From the NCBI GenBank assembly GCA_964627665.1, contig CAZVKG010000011.1:1-64000 (forward strand): 64,000 nt of DNA, written 5' to 3'. Shown one piece after another: positions 62,592 through 64,000 of this stretch. Within the stretch, counting starts at the first letter, position 1; every line of letters begins with the position of its first letter. The translations under genes were made by a program, and so were the position numbers. The stretch comes from UBA1351 sp964627665. GTDB lineage: Bacteria; Bacillota; Clostridia; Lachnospirales; Vallitaleaceae. The notes under the pieces are model-generated. The model made no database searches. It saw only the letters and a list, made by a program, of their open reading frames with translations, and was not told the DNA's origin.

Positions 62592-63758
62592 TTACTCTTC
62601 TGTCTCTTGGTCTAAAAATGTGTATCCGGATACCGCTTCTAGTTGCGCTACAGCGAGTTGATAGTTCCGTTGCATATTTATGAGATTGACTTCCATACGT
62701 TGTTGTGTAAGGGCAATCTCATTGAGAGTATGGCTTGTGATAAATCCAAGCTCCATACGTAGTTGTGCACTTCGGTAACTTTCATTAATGAGCTCAACAC
62801 TTTTTTCAAGAGCTACAATTCCTTGCGTGATGCTGTCAAGGTTTTGATACGCTTGAAGAAGATTTTTTTCTTGAGATAATTTAGCCGAATCATATTGATA
62901 TGGAGCTTTTTTATAACTATGTTCTGCTTCACGGCGTACATATACATTCTCAGGATAAAAACCACTAGTAATTTCATATGTAGATTCCGCTATTTTATAT
63001 GCCATCTCTGCTCTTACTAAAGATGGATGATTTTCTAACATATACGTCTGTAACTCAGACAATTCTGGAACTTCAAGATTTCTCGCACTAATTTCTTCCT
63101 TAAGAATCCAATCTTTTTGTAGATCTTCATTCATTAACATATTAAGATCCATCATAGAATGACTGAATGCTAGCTGTGCTTCAATTAATTCCGATTTTTT
63201 TGCCGCAACTTCAGATTCAGTTTCAAGAACATCTGAATTTGCTACTTGTCCAAGTTCAAATCGTTTATTCATAAACTCATAACTTTGTTCCGCCTGTGCT
63301 AAATACTTTTCTGCTAATTCAAGATTATTTCTAGCATGAATCAATCCGGCATATGTTGATTTCACGTCGAGTTCAACACCAAGGAGTTGAAGGTCATATA
63401 CACTATCAGATAAAATCTTCAAATACTCTTTCTGAATCTTTGCCAATTCAGCACCTAAGTCCACATCATAATTTCCAGTTGCAAAATCAAGTTTAGCCAA
63501 TTCTAAAACCTTTTCACGACTATATAACGCTTCTTCTTTCTCTACTTCTGCAATCTTCACATCAAAGTTTTTTTCCATGGCAAGTTCAATAGCTTTTTCT
63601 AAGGTAAGGACTTCAGGTTCAGTTAAAACGTCAAGTTCTACATCTTCTACATCTTCTTCAGCAACTATCGGTGAAAATGTAACCGCTGTCAGTATAACAA
63701 TAAGAACTGCTGCTATGCCTATTTTTATTCGCTTTAAATCAATCACTTTACTCTTCAT
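62592..63758 (-). CDS. TolC-family protein
   Basis: Exported coiled-coil protein of 388 residues. A signal or anchor segment (KIGIAAVLIVILTAVTFSPIVA) is followed by VLTLEKAIELAMEKNFDVKIAEVE, the TolC-family opening repeat, and long helices (about 100-230 and 260-380) with the internal repeat pattern RFELGQVANSDVLETESEV and RMELGFITSHTLNEI. In diderm bacteria these form the outer-membrane exit duct; a Gram-positive version is of uncertain form. The ATG follows AAGGAGAAATTC, 11 bp after the copper-amine-oxidase-N-like gene. The beta-barrel segments of true TolC look short here. Confidence 0.82.
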   Translation of the reverse strand: MKSKVIDLKRIKIGIAAVLIVILTAVTFSPIVAEEDVEDVELDVLTEPEVLTLEKAIELAMEKNFDVKIAEVEKEEALYSREKVLELAKLDFATGNYDVDLGAELAKIQKEYLKILSDSVYDLQLLGVELDVKSTYAGLIHARNNLELAEKYLAQAEQSYEFMNKRFELGQVANSDVLETESEVAAKKSELIEAQLAFSHSMMDLNMLMNEDLQKDWILKEEISARNLEVPELSELQTYMLENHPSLVRAEMAYKIAESTYEITSGFYPENVYVRREAEHSYKKAPYQYDSAKLSQEKNLLQAYQNLDSITQGIVALEKSVELINESYRSAQLRMELGFITSHTLNEIALTQQRMEVNLINMQRNYQLAVAQLEAVSGYTFLDQETEE

Positions 63759-63769
63759 TGAATTTCTCC

Positions 63770-64000
63770 TTATTTTATAATGTCAATATAATAATTAATC
63801 GGATCCCATTCTACGACGTAATCCAATGTTTCTGCTAACCAGCGCAAAGGAACCATGGTACGTCCTTCAATAATCTCCGGAGCCACTTCGAGTTCAGCTA
63901 TATTACCATCAACAACTGTTGTCTGATCACCAATAATAAGTTCAATGCTTTTATCTCCGCTTGATGTAACTTTTTGTAGTTCTTCATTCCATTCCACCTC
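63770..64000 (-). CDS. Copper amine oxidase N-terminal-like (stalk) domain protein, C-terminal part only
   Basis: The frame is open to the window edge and starts outside the window, so only the last ~76 residues are seen. They match the stalk-type copper amine oxidase N-terminal domain: PEIIEGRTMVPLRWLAETLDYVVEWDP is its hallmark, preceded by VEWNEELQKVT. In Clostridia this domain is a secreted or surface repeat, not an oxidase. It lies 11 bp upstream of the TolC-family gene and is presumably in its operon. The full length and signal peptide are outside the window. Confidence 0.8.
   Translation of the reverse strand, partial: EVEWNEELQKVTSSGDKSIELIIGDQTTVVDGNIAELEVAPEIIEGRTMVPLRWLAETLDYVVEWDPINYYIDIIK

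Noticed and set aside
1..64000. CRISPR arrays, insertion sequences, prophage genes, tRNA or rRNA genes
   Set aside because: I found no regular short-spaced repeats, transposase or integrase-like proteins, and no tRNA/rRNA signature sequences on either strand.

Overview
The window reads as a low-GC, anaerobic, saccharolytic member of the Clostridia. Gene content and protein style resemble Lachnospirales/Vallitaleaceae-type organisms; this is judged from family resemblance only. Pointers are strong AGGAGG-type ribosome binding sites, YesM/YesN two-component pairs beside sugar ABC transporters, lipoproteins with lipoboxes, SLH-domain surface proteins, a DUF2721 protein, and an RND/TolC-type export set despite an apparently S-layered Gram-positive envelope. 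I see no rRNA, tRNA, CRISPR, insertion sequence or prophage.

Layout. 0.2-4.2 kb: a ChvE/MmsA/MmsB-type multiple-monosaccharide ABC importer, with an intercistronic hairpin after the binding-protein gene. 4.3-7.8 kb: a cytoplasmic GH2 beta-mannosidase divergent from an AraC regulator. 7.8-10.4 kb: a lipoprotein joining a glycosidase-like domain to a polysaccharide deacetylase. 10.5-15.6 kb: a membrane-tethered sugar-sensing module (RbsB-like anchored protein, LytS/YesM-type kinase, YesN-type regulator, XylF-like anchored protein). 15.7-17.9 kb: two convergent RlmH-family genes that have lost opposite halves of the canonical motif set, plus a DUF815 ATPase. 18.0-26.1 kb: an AI-2E-family permease, a C39-like lipoprotein, a 45-codon gene, and an asymmetric heterodimeric ABC exporter preceded by a 25-codon leader ORF and two tandem terminators. 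26.0-33.2 kb: a TetR-MFP-RND efflux operon that runs straight into topB.

33.9-39.5 kb: a folate operon (folE, pabA, pabB, pabC, an HD-domain protein, folP, folB-folK fusion) with a near-consensus promoter and a strong terminator. 39.6-41.5 kb: a small iron-sulfur-type membrane protein and a PpiC-type foldase lipoprotein. 41.6-52.0 kb: three co-oriented surface genes, two of them giant acidic fibronectin-III-like proteins with SLH-like C-termini. 52.1-53.1 kb: small membrane proteins. 53.2-61.0 kb: a second sugar system (binding protein, two permeases, GH3 beta-xylosidase-like enzyme, YesM, YesN) in one operon. 61.1-64.0 kb: a long palindromic intergenic element, uppP, a small unknown gene, a TolC-family protein, and the end of a copper-amine-oxidase-N-like protein cut by the window edge.

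Taken together, much of the window senses, imports and hydrolyses plant-type oligosaccharides (mannosides and xylosides), with envelope and efflux functions around it. The two most unusual loci are the complementary RlmH pair (15.77-16.62 kb) and the leader-peptide/tandem-terminator region ahead of the ABC exporter (25.7-26.05 kb).
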